In this document: one piece after another, positions 31,207-38,214 of the stretch
Position numbering within the stretch: position 1 is the first letter of the stretch
Layout: every line of letters starts with the position of its first letter
Virus record (IMG/VR): IMGVR_UViG_3300035698_019092
Coordinates: 1-41,412 of that record
Reading direction: 5' to 3' (one strand)
From: a virus
DNA length: 41,412 bases
Notes under the pieces: generated by a model
What the model was told of the DNA's origin: nothing
Seen by the model: only the letters and a program-made list of their open reading frames with translations
Database searches by the model: none
Translations under genes and position numbers: made by a program

Positions 31207-32040
31207 TCACTCCCTGGTAGAAACCCTCCGGTTGTAATCATATAATAGTTGCAATGCGTCATTATCCTGCATTCCAAATTCTGTAGTAATTGAACACTGA
31301 CAGTGACATCGTTCCGACGCAGGTAGACTAATATGTCCAGGCCATGGTATTTTGTACCCACTCAAATCCCACATACCATTTTCGTCTTCAGGTACACCAT
31401 CCAGGTCTGCATGAGTATCCCTAGTGGTATTACCCAAAATACTTAACCACACTTGCTTTATCGGAACTTGTGGACCCAATTCCTCTTTAAGATGATCCAC
31501 CGCCTGTTTTCGTGCTCCATTTAACGCATTGGCTGATTCTGTTCTAGCAATATTCTCTGAACGCCATCTGGCATATCGAAACCCCCTACCTAGAAAATAC
31601 TCACGCATTCCAACAGAAATTCTTTTAATACTCCACCCGTCTTTTAGTCCCTGTGTCACATATCGTTCTGCATCTCCCATGGTTGTCACCGATATGTCAT
31701 CCCAATAATCTTGATTGAAACTCTTGGTTAGTTGTGTAGCAATAGCCGATTTCATCCATGGGGGTAACTCCGATAATATTCCCATTGGGGTTCCAGAGAG
31801 AGTGAAAACTTCCTCTAGAGCATACCAATCAGTAGAGTTATTAACAGCCCACTCAGCGGCGGTCGATGCCTTTTCAGGGTTTACCCTAATGTCAACCCCA
31901 ATAGACATAAGATGAGTAACCGCCGCCTCGGCCATATTTCGAGCCAAAATCGGAAGCATAACGTTTATCAATTGATCACGCCACTGCTTTGGATCGAAAA
32001 TCAATTGCATTAAAGCTTGTGCTTCGTCATCACTCGCCAT
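31207..32040 (-). CDS. Minor head protein, Mu F / SPP1 gp7 family
   Basis: A 277-residue protein that in this family occupies the inside of the procapsid beside the portal and helps DNA packaging and injection. Key motif at about residues 160-178: ENIARTESANALNGARKQA (R-T-E and A-x-N-x-A), followed by WLSILGNTTRDTHADLDG, the T-R-x-x-H motif. Near the end ERCHCQCSI is the usual metal-binding Cys cluster. The length is short for a MuF protein with a toxin domain. It lies four genes after the portal, a normal neighbourhood. Overlaps the upstream gene by 11 bp. Confidence 0.9.
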   Translation of the reverse strand: MASDDEAQALMQLIFDPKQWRDQLINVMLPILARNMAEAAVTHLMSIGVDIRVNPEKASTAAEWAVNNSTDWYALEEVFTLSGTPMGILSELPPWMKSAIATQLTKSFNQDYWDDISVTTMGDAERYVTQGLKDGWSIKRISVGMREYFLGRGFRYARWRSENIARTESANALNGARKQAVDHLKEELGPQVPIKQVWLSILGNTTRDTHADLDGVPEDENGMWDLSGYKIPWPGHISLPASERCHCQCSITTEFGMQDNDALQLLYDYNRRVSTRE

Positions 32041-32392
32041 TGGTATTACTCGTCTCTTCCGTGATATCTATATTAAGGCCACAGCCATCTGTTACCACCA
32101 ATACATCCTGATTATCACTACGTTTAGAAACAACCTGAACAATCTCCATGGCAACTGCTAGAGTATTTGAATTAGGAGGGCTTGACTTTATAGCTTCATC
32201 CAACTGATCCAAAAACACACCTAAATCATAAATGGTTCCTACATCAACAAATTCCCTTACCAATGGAACCTCCACAGATTCCGGTAAACCTCTAACCCAA
32301 TCAGCAAATTCATACCACCCCTCATTAGAAGCAATTTGACCAAAACCTTCGCTCTTTTCATCCTGATCGATCAAGTAAGCTTCAAAAGACAT
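32030..32392 (-). CDS. Small acidic protein, unknown
   Basis: A 120-residue protein, MSFEAYLIDQDEKSEGFG onward, preceded by AGGGTGATTTT. GWYEFADWVRGLPESVEVPLVREFVDVG and YDLGVFLDQLDEAIKSSPP are helical; TNTLAVAMEIVQVVSKRSDN and VLVVTDGCGLNIDITE follow. This pattern, with a Trp-rich N-terminus and acidic composition, suggests a small helical domain that could contact a DNA-binding partner. Sits between the MuF gene and the unknown 83-aa gene. Unknown. Confidence 0.55.
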   Translation of the reverse strand: MSFEAYLIDQDEKSEGFGQIASNEGWYEFADWVRGLPESVEVPLVREFVDVGTIYDLGVFLDQLDEAIKSSPPNSNTLAVAMEIVQVVSKRSDNQDVLVVTDGCGLNIDITEETSNTNGE

Positions 32393-32408
32393 AAAATCAC
32401 CCTAACCT

Positions 32409-32660
32409 TTATTCATCTGAATCATCGATCGTTGTTGAGGTATTACCCTCAATGTCTAACTTTTTTAGTCTACTACAAATTAACTCTACTTGAGCAACAA
32501 AAAAGGGTACTAGAGATTCTTGAATCTCATCCTCTACCTTTCTAGTTTGTTGAATTGCGAGAGTTCGATGTACTTCCTTTTGTACTAGTCTACGAGCCCT
32601 GATTGTAACTTTACGAAGTTTTGTCAAAGTATTCTGAGCTATTACGGATCTACGTCCCAT
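32409..32660 (-). CDS. Small basic helical protein, unknown
   Basis: An 83-residue product. MGRRSVIAQNTLTKLRKVTIR and RRLVQKEVHRTLAIQQTRKVEDE form long amphipathic helices rich in Arg and Lys; the C-terminus is acidic. It could be a coiled-coil packaging cofactor or chaperone. GGGGTTAGACACT lies ahead of the start. It lies directly after the portal gene; function unknown. Confidence 0.55.
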   Translation of the reverse strand: MGRRSVIAQNTLTKLRKVTIRARRLVQKEVHRTLAIQQTRKVEDEIQESLVPFFVAQVELICSRLKKLDIEGNTSTTIDDSDE

Positions 32661-32672
32661 AGTGTCTAACCC

Positions 32673-35510
32673 CTACCCAAATCCTTTAGCCCATTCACCT
32701 TGACCTTTAGCAGATTGTGGCAAATCAGCGTTGTCTTGACTAATCAATCTACGCACTTCGGATAAACTACTGCAAGCGTACATAGACCCTAATCGGTATG
32801 CCCCTGCACCACGTTTGTAATAGTATCGATTTCCACTGTACTGTTCAGAATGTTTCCCCCCATCAAAACTATCACGATCATCTACTAACACCGTATGAAC
32901 AACCCTCGACTGATCTTTTTTCTTCCATGATTCTTTTCGCCTACGAGATTCTGGGTGCATCGTAATTTTATCGTTATCATTATCCATAAACGTCTTTACT
33001 TCAATTCCATGAACCTTACCCTTTTTTCTACTAATAACATCCATCGGTTGATTATCGTTTAGAGCTTTACCTCCAACAGCCTTCGCTACTCGTTTTTCGT
33101 TGCTTCTTCCATTTTGTTGTTTCTCTACGGTAGAACTCTTATGAGTAGCCTTAGCTCTTTCAGCCCTATCCTTAGAACTCTTCTTCTTGCTCGAAAACGA
33201 ACCGGATGATTGCCCTTCACCACTACCAGAACCAAACCTACCACTGGAAGGATCACGGTTAGGGTTATTCTTCGACAAATCACTGACCTGACCATGTTTT
33301 TCAGGTGGGTGTTTTTCACCCAAAAAGTTCAAAACACCAGACATTTTATGTAACTCACCAATTACTGATCGGAAGCCTTCAATAACATCATCCATAAATT
33401 TCAATTCTGTATCGATCCGATTCATCAAATCAGACACATTTGTATCATCACTCTTAAACCCTGAAGACATACTCCTTGCACGACTTTGACTTTCTGCCAG
33501 TTGCTTTTTCAAATTAGTCAGACGTGCTTTTCCTTTCTCCTGAGACCTTTTCAACATTACTATCTTATCATCCAACTGACCAAGCCTATCCTCTATAACC
33601 TCTAATTTCTTCTTTCTAGCAGCAACTTGGTTTGACTGTTTAGCCTTAACTTCCTTCAATTCATCCCTTACTTTATCAGCCGCTTTCTTGGCTTTCCTAA
33701 CCTCCCTATCGGCCTCTGCTTGTGTTCCTTCTATTCGATCACTATAACTCTCTTTACCCCCAGGTGAACCCCCTGATCTAGGATTCACATCACCTCCAGA
33801 ATCACCTCCAGAACCGTCACCAGAATCACCTCCAGAACCACCTCCAGAACCGCCTCCAGAACCAAACCTACCACTGGAAGGATCACGGTTAGGGTTATAC
33901 TTCAACAAATCACTAGCCAACTCCAACGACTTTTGTAGCAACATTGTTGAAGACTCTAAAGCTTTTACAGTCTCATCAATTTCCTCAACTTCTTCAGGGA
34001 GGTCGTCTTCTTCTCTTTTGGGTTTATCAGACTTAGGAGGTTCAATGGGTTTCAATCCGATTCCCGCTATAGCTTTCGCCCTTTCACCCGATAGCCCATA
34101 TGAAATAAGTAGAGCTTCAGCTTGCTCTGGTCGAATTTTACCATCTCCCAGATGTTGTACTACCTGATTCACAGCATTGGCAATCCCCGGGTGAATTGCC
34201 GCCTCATTCAAATCATCATCGGGGCCAAATCCAGCCTCCGCCCTCAACTCATTTTGAGTAACATCCCCATTCTTACGCATCGCTAAAAGCATGGATTGCC
34301 TTAGTGATGGGTCCTGGGGTATTTTTTTCTCCCACCAAACAACAATCCTACTTTTAGTATCAAAACCCCTCAAAAAATTAGTCAGTACATTACCCAGCAA
34401 ATCCAAAATAGTATTAACTCTAGAGAAAAACCTCTTTTCGATATTCACAACTTGAGCATATCCCCCCACACCTACCGGCTCCCCTAGAATATAAGGATGC
34501 ACAGCAAAAGCACTCAAAATCCTAGTACGTACTGCCCCCTCACTTTTCTCCCAACCCATTTCAGTTGAAGTAGCACTAATACGATCAATTCGTTCAATCA
34601 ATCCATCTAGGATCAAAGGTTCCCCATAATTGAAAACCCCCTGAACGTGTTTAGCAATAGCAGATCGAATCTGTCGTCGTTGTTCGGGCCGAAAAACAGG
34701 TCGACCCTTTGTATCTACCATCATCTCTTGCTGACCGGCGGTAATCACAATAGATGGAAATACACCATTATGGAAAAATCTCTCCTGCGAAGTCTGTATG
34801 TGATCCTCAATACGAAGGGCAAGAATCTGCGAACCGGCTGGGGCTTTAGCACTTAACGGATCACTGGGATCAGGAAGATGAGCAAACGCTACCTGTTTTC
34901 GATCCAATTCCTCCCCTATACCACCCTTTTTAGGATTGCTCAACATGAACTTCGCAAAGGGAGTGGGATCATGAACTGGAGTAATCCAGGTGGTAGGCAA
35001 ACAATAGATTTCCACCCCATCTTTTGTTTTGCTTGCCACTATGTAAGACCAACCCGTCAAAAGAAGATTAACCGTAAATGAATAAACAAACTGCCAACGA
35101 TCTTGAATCACATTAGGTCTTTCCAATAAGTCAATCACCCAATGGTTTTCTAATACATCTAACTCTGTATGGGCAGTTTTGAGTTTTGCACTCTCCGACA
35201 TAACACCAAAATTTATACCCTTCGTACCTCGCTTGCCCCCTCTGGGTAATACATCCCCCTGCTCTGCCACCATAAAAGGTTGATTTGCAGCTTCTAGAGC
35301 AACCGCATTAATAGCCGAATACAACCACCCACGGAAAAGCCCATATCTCTCATGTTGCTTAGAATTATCTTGCATTGACGCAAATACCCCACCTCCCGAT
35401 GGGACCATCATATCACCCATACTTCCCGATTGCTTCAAATCCATTGCAGCACCATAAGAAGCATGGGAAATATCTCGACTTCTCTGAATAGACTTTTCTA
35501 AATAATCCAT
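32673..35510 (-). CDS. Portal protein with coiled-coil and nuclease-like C-terminal extension
   Basis: A 945-residue protein, about twice the usual portal length. Residues about 1-440 form the portal (Phage_portal, HK97-like): FRGWLYSAINAVALEAANQ, RERFFHNGVFPSI-type segment SQERFFHNGVFPSIVI, and PYILGEPVGVGGYAQVVNIEKRF. A linker KYNPNRDPSSGRFGSG with Gly-rich repeats follows (about 537-575), then a coiled coil (about 590-740), a second NNPNRDPSSGRFGSG (about 747), and a C-terminal domain with NEKRVAKAVGG ... PMDVISRK ... GIEVKTFM that fits the E / PD / ExK pattern of PD-(D/E)XK nucleases. The two linkers share a 43-bp identical DNA segment. Confidence 0.85.
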   Translation of the reverse strand: MDYLEKSIQRSRDISHASYGAAMDLKQSGSMGDMMVPSGGGVFASMQDNSKQHERYGLFRGWLYSAINAVALEAANQPFMVAEQGDVLPRGGKRGTKGINFGVMSESAKLKTAHTELDVLENHWVIDLLERPNVIQDRWQFVYSFTVNLLLTGWSYIVASKTKDGVEIYCLPTTWITPVHDPTPFAKFMLSNPKKGGIGEELDRKQVAFAHLPDPSDPLSAKAPAGSQILALRIEDHIQTSQERFFHNGVFPSIVITAGQQEMMVDTKGRPVFRPEQRRQIRSAIAKHVQGVFNYGEPLILDGLIERIDRISATSTEMGWEKSEGAVRTRILSAFAVHPYILGEPVGVGGYAQVVNIEKRFFSRVNTILDLLGNVLTNFLRGFDTKSRIVVWWEKKIPQDPSLRQSMLLAMRKNGDVTQNELRAEAGFGPDDDLNEAAIHPGIANAVNQVVQHLGDGKIRPEQAEALLISYGLSGERAKAIAGIGLKPIEPPKSDKPKREEDDLPEEVEEIDETVKALESSTMLLQKSLELASDLLKYNPNRDPSSGRFGSGGGSGGGSGGDSGDGSGGDSGGDVNPRSGGSPGGKESYSDRIEGTQAEADREVRKAKKAADKVRDELKEVKAKQSNQVAARKKKLEVIEDRLGQLDDKIVMLKRSQEKGKARLTNLKKQLAESQSRARSMSSGFKSDDTNVSDLMNRIDTELKFMDDVIEGFRSVIGELHKMSGVLNFLGEKHPPEKHGQVSDLSKNNPNRDPSSGRFGSGSGEGQSSGSFSSKKKSSKDRAERAKATHKSSTVEKQQNGRSNEKRVAKAVGGKALNDNQPMDVISRKKGKVHGIEVKTFMDNDNDKITMHPESRRRKESWKKKDQSRVVHTVLVDDRDSFDGGKHSEQYSGNRYYYKRGAGAYRLGSMYACSSLSEVRRLISQDNADLPQSAKGQGEWAKGFG
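33226..33268. repeat. 43-bp direct repeat in the portal gene, copy nearer the nuclease
   Basis: Identical to 33856-33898, 630 bp away. Encodes NPNRDPSSGRFGSG. Confidence 0.9.
33856..33898. repeat. 43-bp direct repeat in the portal gene, copy nearer the portal domain
   Basis: Partner of 33226-33268. The distance of 630 bp is a multiple of three, so recombination between copies would remove 210 codons in frame. Confidence 0.9.
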
Positions 35511-35517
35511 GGATCAA

Positions 35518-35970
35518 TCATCCGGGGTCACTTGGTTTAGGGGTAGCAGCCCCCCGGCGATACCCCTCAATTGCAGTTTCCGCTTCATAATAAGCCAAAC
35601 GGCGAGCCGCCTCTTGAGCCATGGTTGGAATAACTACCTCATGTAAAACATAGTTTTCCCGACGTAGAGCCTCTAAAGCGACCTCCGAAGTCTTTAACGC
35701 TTTACTAATATCATCCAAAACCTCAGTAGAACCCTTTTCAATTTTATCGAATCGACACTTCAGATCATCAAACTTCCGAGCAAACTTATCATCCAATGCT
35801 TTTTGATCATCTTGATATTGACGAAGGGTTTTAGCAACCAAATCATTTAGATGCTTCAACCTATCAACTTCTTTAATTACCGATCGACGATATTTCCATA
35901 AATCATGAATTGACCGCTCCGCAGATCGACGTGTAGTTGACTTACGGAACTTCCTTGTTATCCTCAACAT
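35518..35970 (-). CDS. Coiled-coil protein of unknown function
   Basis: A 150-residue protein starting MLRITRKFRKSTTRRS; a longer start at 36015 would lengthen the overlap with the upstream gene and I see no signal for it. The central part is one long heptad-like helix (EVDRLKHLNDLVAKTLRQY, ALDDKFARKFDDLKCRFDKIE, SKALKTSEVALEALRREN). The basic N-terminus could bind DNA. It lies just before the portal gene; possibly a small portal or scaffold helper. Confidence 0.6.
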   Translation of the reverse strand: MLRITRKFRKSTTRRSAERSIHDLWKYRRSVIKEVDRLKHLNDLVAKTLRQYQDDQKALDDKFARKFDDLKCRFDKIEKGSTEVLDDISKALKTSEVALEALRRENYVLHEVVIPTMAQEAARRLAYYEAETAIEGYRRGAATPKPSDPG

Positions 35971-36355
35971 CACTTTCAGGGCTTTCCACACTACAATCCT
36001 TGTCGGTCTTCTCATTGTCTTCCCCCAAAGTTAATTCACTAATCGCTATATCGGGACCTTCCTCAACCATATCGGAAAACTTGCCGCGGACAAATGCTGC
36101 TAACTCCAATGGTTCTGGCTTCTCAGGAGCCTTAGATTCCGGGGCCGAATCCTTCAAGTGAGAATTCAACATCTCGGCGGCATTAGCAAAATCACCAGTA
36201 GGAAAATCCCAAGTGGTTCTACCTACCAAATGAACCTTACCATCTTCGACTTTCCAACACGCCACCATCCATTTGGGTGATTTCACAGCATCCATCAATT
36301 GCTGTACAACTGAAATCAACGCTCCCACTACCGAATCATGATTTACACTTCCCAT
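35942..36355 (-). CDS. Small protein with acidic C-terminal half
   Basis: A 137-residue product, MGSVNHDSVVGALISVVQQL onward, with GGGAGAATTGACC ahead of the ATG. The N-terminal half has PKWMVACWKVEDGKVHLVGRTTWDFP, a small beta segment; the C-terminal half is Glu/Asp/Lys-rich and disordered (SVESPESDVEDNKEVP). Overlaps the coiled-coil gene by 29 bp. No family recognised. Confidence 0.55.
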   Translation of the reverse strand: MGSVNHDSVVGALISVVQQLMDAVKSPKWMVACWKVEDGKVHLVGRTTWDFPTGDFANAAEMLNSHLKDSAPESKAPEKPEPLELAAFVRGKFSDMVEEGPDIAISELTLGEDNEKTDKDCSVESPESDVEDNKEVP

Positions 36356-36367
36356 GGTCAATTCTCC

Positions 36368-36706
36368 CTAGTAATCAACAATTCCTGGTAATACACCCAA
36401 ATCATTCTCATTACACCAAACCCTCAAAGTGCTCTCCAAATTATCAGCAACTTCACTCCCTTGGACATCCCCCGGGGCCCTAGAATTCTCGGGATAATCA
36501 AACCCACAACTTTCCCCTAGTTGAATCAAAAACTGTGATCCATTACGTAAATCAACTACTACTGAAGCATCAACAAAAATCTCTGTCTTCACATCCGTTA
36601 TAGGTTTTTTGAACCTATTGAAATACACCTTGCCCAAAAACACATCACGAGTATGACCCTGTACATTCTCAATGAAATCACTCATCGTAGAACAGACAAT
36701 TCTCAT
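36368..36706 (-). CDS. Unknown small head-tail protein
   Basis: A 112-residue protein, MRIVCSTMSDFIENVQGHTRD onward, with GGAGG placed 8 nt ahead of the ATG. TRDVFLGKVYFNRFKKPITDV, then IFVDASVVVDLRNGSQFLIQLG, and ENDLGVLPGIVDY at the C-terminus are beta-rich. Lies directly after a head-closure-like gene, so it may be part of the neck. Family unknown. Confidence 0.5.
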   Translation of the reverse strand: MRIVCSTMSDFIENVQGHTRDVFLGKVYFNRFKKPITDVKTEIFVDASVVVDLRNGSQFLIQLGESCGFDYPENSRAPGDVQGSEVADNLESTLRVWCNENDLGVLPGIVDY

Positions 36707-37078
36707 CTAGTCATCCTCCCCTGAATTTTTACCACACATTACACAGTACAAGATTCCCGATCCAACCGATTTATCTGGGTGTGCATCCGTTAGTACATCC
36801 AACTTATCTGGGGAAGACACCACACTACCATTTCTTTTCGTTACAGCAATTTGGTGTCTTCGGGTTAAACCAGGATCATCAGTAAAATAAACCTTGACTC
36901 TAAGACTCATTCCTTGCTTACGATAATCATCAACTTCCTGCTGACTAACTGACTGCTCCCAACAATTAACCGTAGATGATACTAAAGTAGAAGTATCCTT
37001 TGTCCCCACTAATTCATCTCTAGTGCGTACCCTTCTATAGATTGAACACTCATCGGGCAAATTATCTAGGAGAGTCAT
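36707..37078 (-). CDS. Head closure-like protein (head-tail joining)
   Basis: A 123-residue protein. LLDNLPDECSIYRRVRTRDEL, then TVNCWEQSVSQQEVDDYRKQG, MSLRVKVYFTDDPGLTRRHQIAVTK and VLTDAHPDKSVGSGILYCVMCG follow the order of strands in SPP1 gp16-like head closure (stopper) proteins, with YFTDDPGL as the characteristic loop. Its start is fused by ATGA to the connector gene upstream. Role: seals the portal after packaging. Confidence 0.7.
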   Translation of the reverse strand: MTLLDNLPDECSIYRRVRTRDELVGTKDTSTLVSSTVNCWEQSVSQQEVDDYRKQGMSLRVKVYFTDDPGLTRRHQIAVTKRNGSVVSSPDKLDVLTDAHPDKSVGSGILYCVMCGKNSGEDD

Positions 37079-38214
37079 ATAATCTCATCACCCCCATAAT
37101 TGCGAAAACCACACAACGTAAACTGAGATTCTCCATCCAACAAATTCTCATCAACATAAACAACACCAGCCTTAGTGGGATCAATTGAATAAGAGTAATC
37201 CCCCAAACTTTCACTCGTAATCGCTCCGGCGGCATGTCCAATTTTCGTACCCTTTTTTCGCACTAGTCGTCTTCGTACCCTACGCAACGTCTCAGAAATT
37301 ACTACCCCCAAAATAGGCGATGCGTCGACTTGATTACTGTCGCCCCGGAACTCGTCATGACTGTAGCCAGCCCAATACACCACCTTTACACAACCGGGGG
37401 TTATAGGCCACAAGCCTTGGCTACGAACAATTCCATCCCGACATACAAAGTTTTCGTCAGCATCCTGTCCGTCATAGTTGGGCCAGTAGTCTGTACCCTC
37501 TACCTTCAAATGTTCTGCTTCAAATGAACCAACTCGGGTGCCAGCGCGACCGTCATAATCAATCCATAGCTGCATTGCGGGGGATGACCTAATAGGTAAT
37601 CCCTTTAGCTGCAACTCAGTGGTTTGACCCCCCGAGGACGTTCTCTGATAAGCCTGATTATCATTTACTTCCCAAACGGTTCTAGATCCACCGGCTCCCA
37701 CCACAGCCAATGGATAATACTCCGTCCGTTCCGAACACACGGGATCATACCCCAAGTAACGCCTCACTAGTCCTTCCACCCTGCGCATGAACGTGGAGAC
37801 GAGGGCCCTTTCCTCATCCGTCACACTGCCCGATAAGCCCGCCTCAAGCAACACCTCAGACACATCGGCAATGCGCCGGGTGCCTTCCAGGTGAAAGATT
37901 TGCTTAGAGACAAGCTTCCACTCCTGTGCGTCCGCGTTGTCGTAATAATCGAAGTAGAGGTTGTACGTCCCCGGGTTGATAGCCCCTAGGTCTGACGCAT
38001 CTAGGCGAAGGACATTAGTGGCCCCCTTCGTCAGACTGCTTCCATTCGCTGTAGGATCATCACTGGTTACCGTCAGCTTAGCCGTCTGGCCGTCCCTACC
38101 AATAATCACCCTAACCTTATCGTTCGCCCCAGGCGTGATTACAGCATCCGACGAATCGAGAATCTGGAGGTTTCGGGTTAGGCCCCGGTTTTGATAGGCA
38201 TAGATTAGGGTCAT
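37075..38214 (-). CDS. Head-tail connector with an extra N-terminal beta domain
   Basis: A 379-residue protein in two parts. Residues 1-115 form a beta sandwich (IYAYQNRGLTRNLQILDSSD, KVRVIIGRDGQTAKLTVTSDDP, RLDASDLGAINPGTYNLYFDYYDN) resembling the N-terminal domain of baseplate upper (BppU-type) and fibre proteins. Residues about 116-379 fit the gp6/gp15-type connector (ADVSEVLLEAGL, RRVEGLVRRYLGYDP, LKGLPIRSSPAMQLWIDYDG, RDGIVRSQGLWPITPG). The first 155 codons are much richer in GC than the rest. Its start is coupled to the poly-serine gene. Confidence 0.65.
   Translation of the reverse strand: MTLIYAYQNRGLTRNLQILDSSDAVITPGANDKVRVIIGRDGQTAKLTVTSDDPTANGSSLTKGATNVLRLDASDLGAINPGTYNLYFDYYDNADAQEWKLVSKQIFHLEGTRRIADVSEVLLEAGLSGSVTDEERALVSTFMRRVEGLVRRYLGYDPVCSERTEYYPLAVVGAGGSRTVWEVNDNQAYQRTSSGGQTTELQLKGLPIRSSPAMQLWIDYDGRAGTRVGSFEAEHLKVEGTDYWPNYDGQDADENFVCRDGIVRSQGLWPITPGCVKVVYWAGYSHDEFRGDSNQVDASPILGVVISETLRRVRRRLVRKKGTKIGHAAGAITSESLGDYSYSIDPTKAGVVYVDENLLDGESQFTLCGFRNYGGDEII

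Noticed and set aside
31207-32040. Toxin domain on the MuF-like protein
   Set aside because: The protein ends soon after the Cys cluster; no extra C-terminal domain is present. The effector-like domain is on the portal instead.
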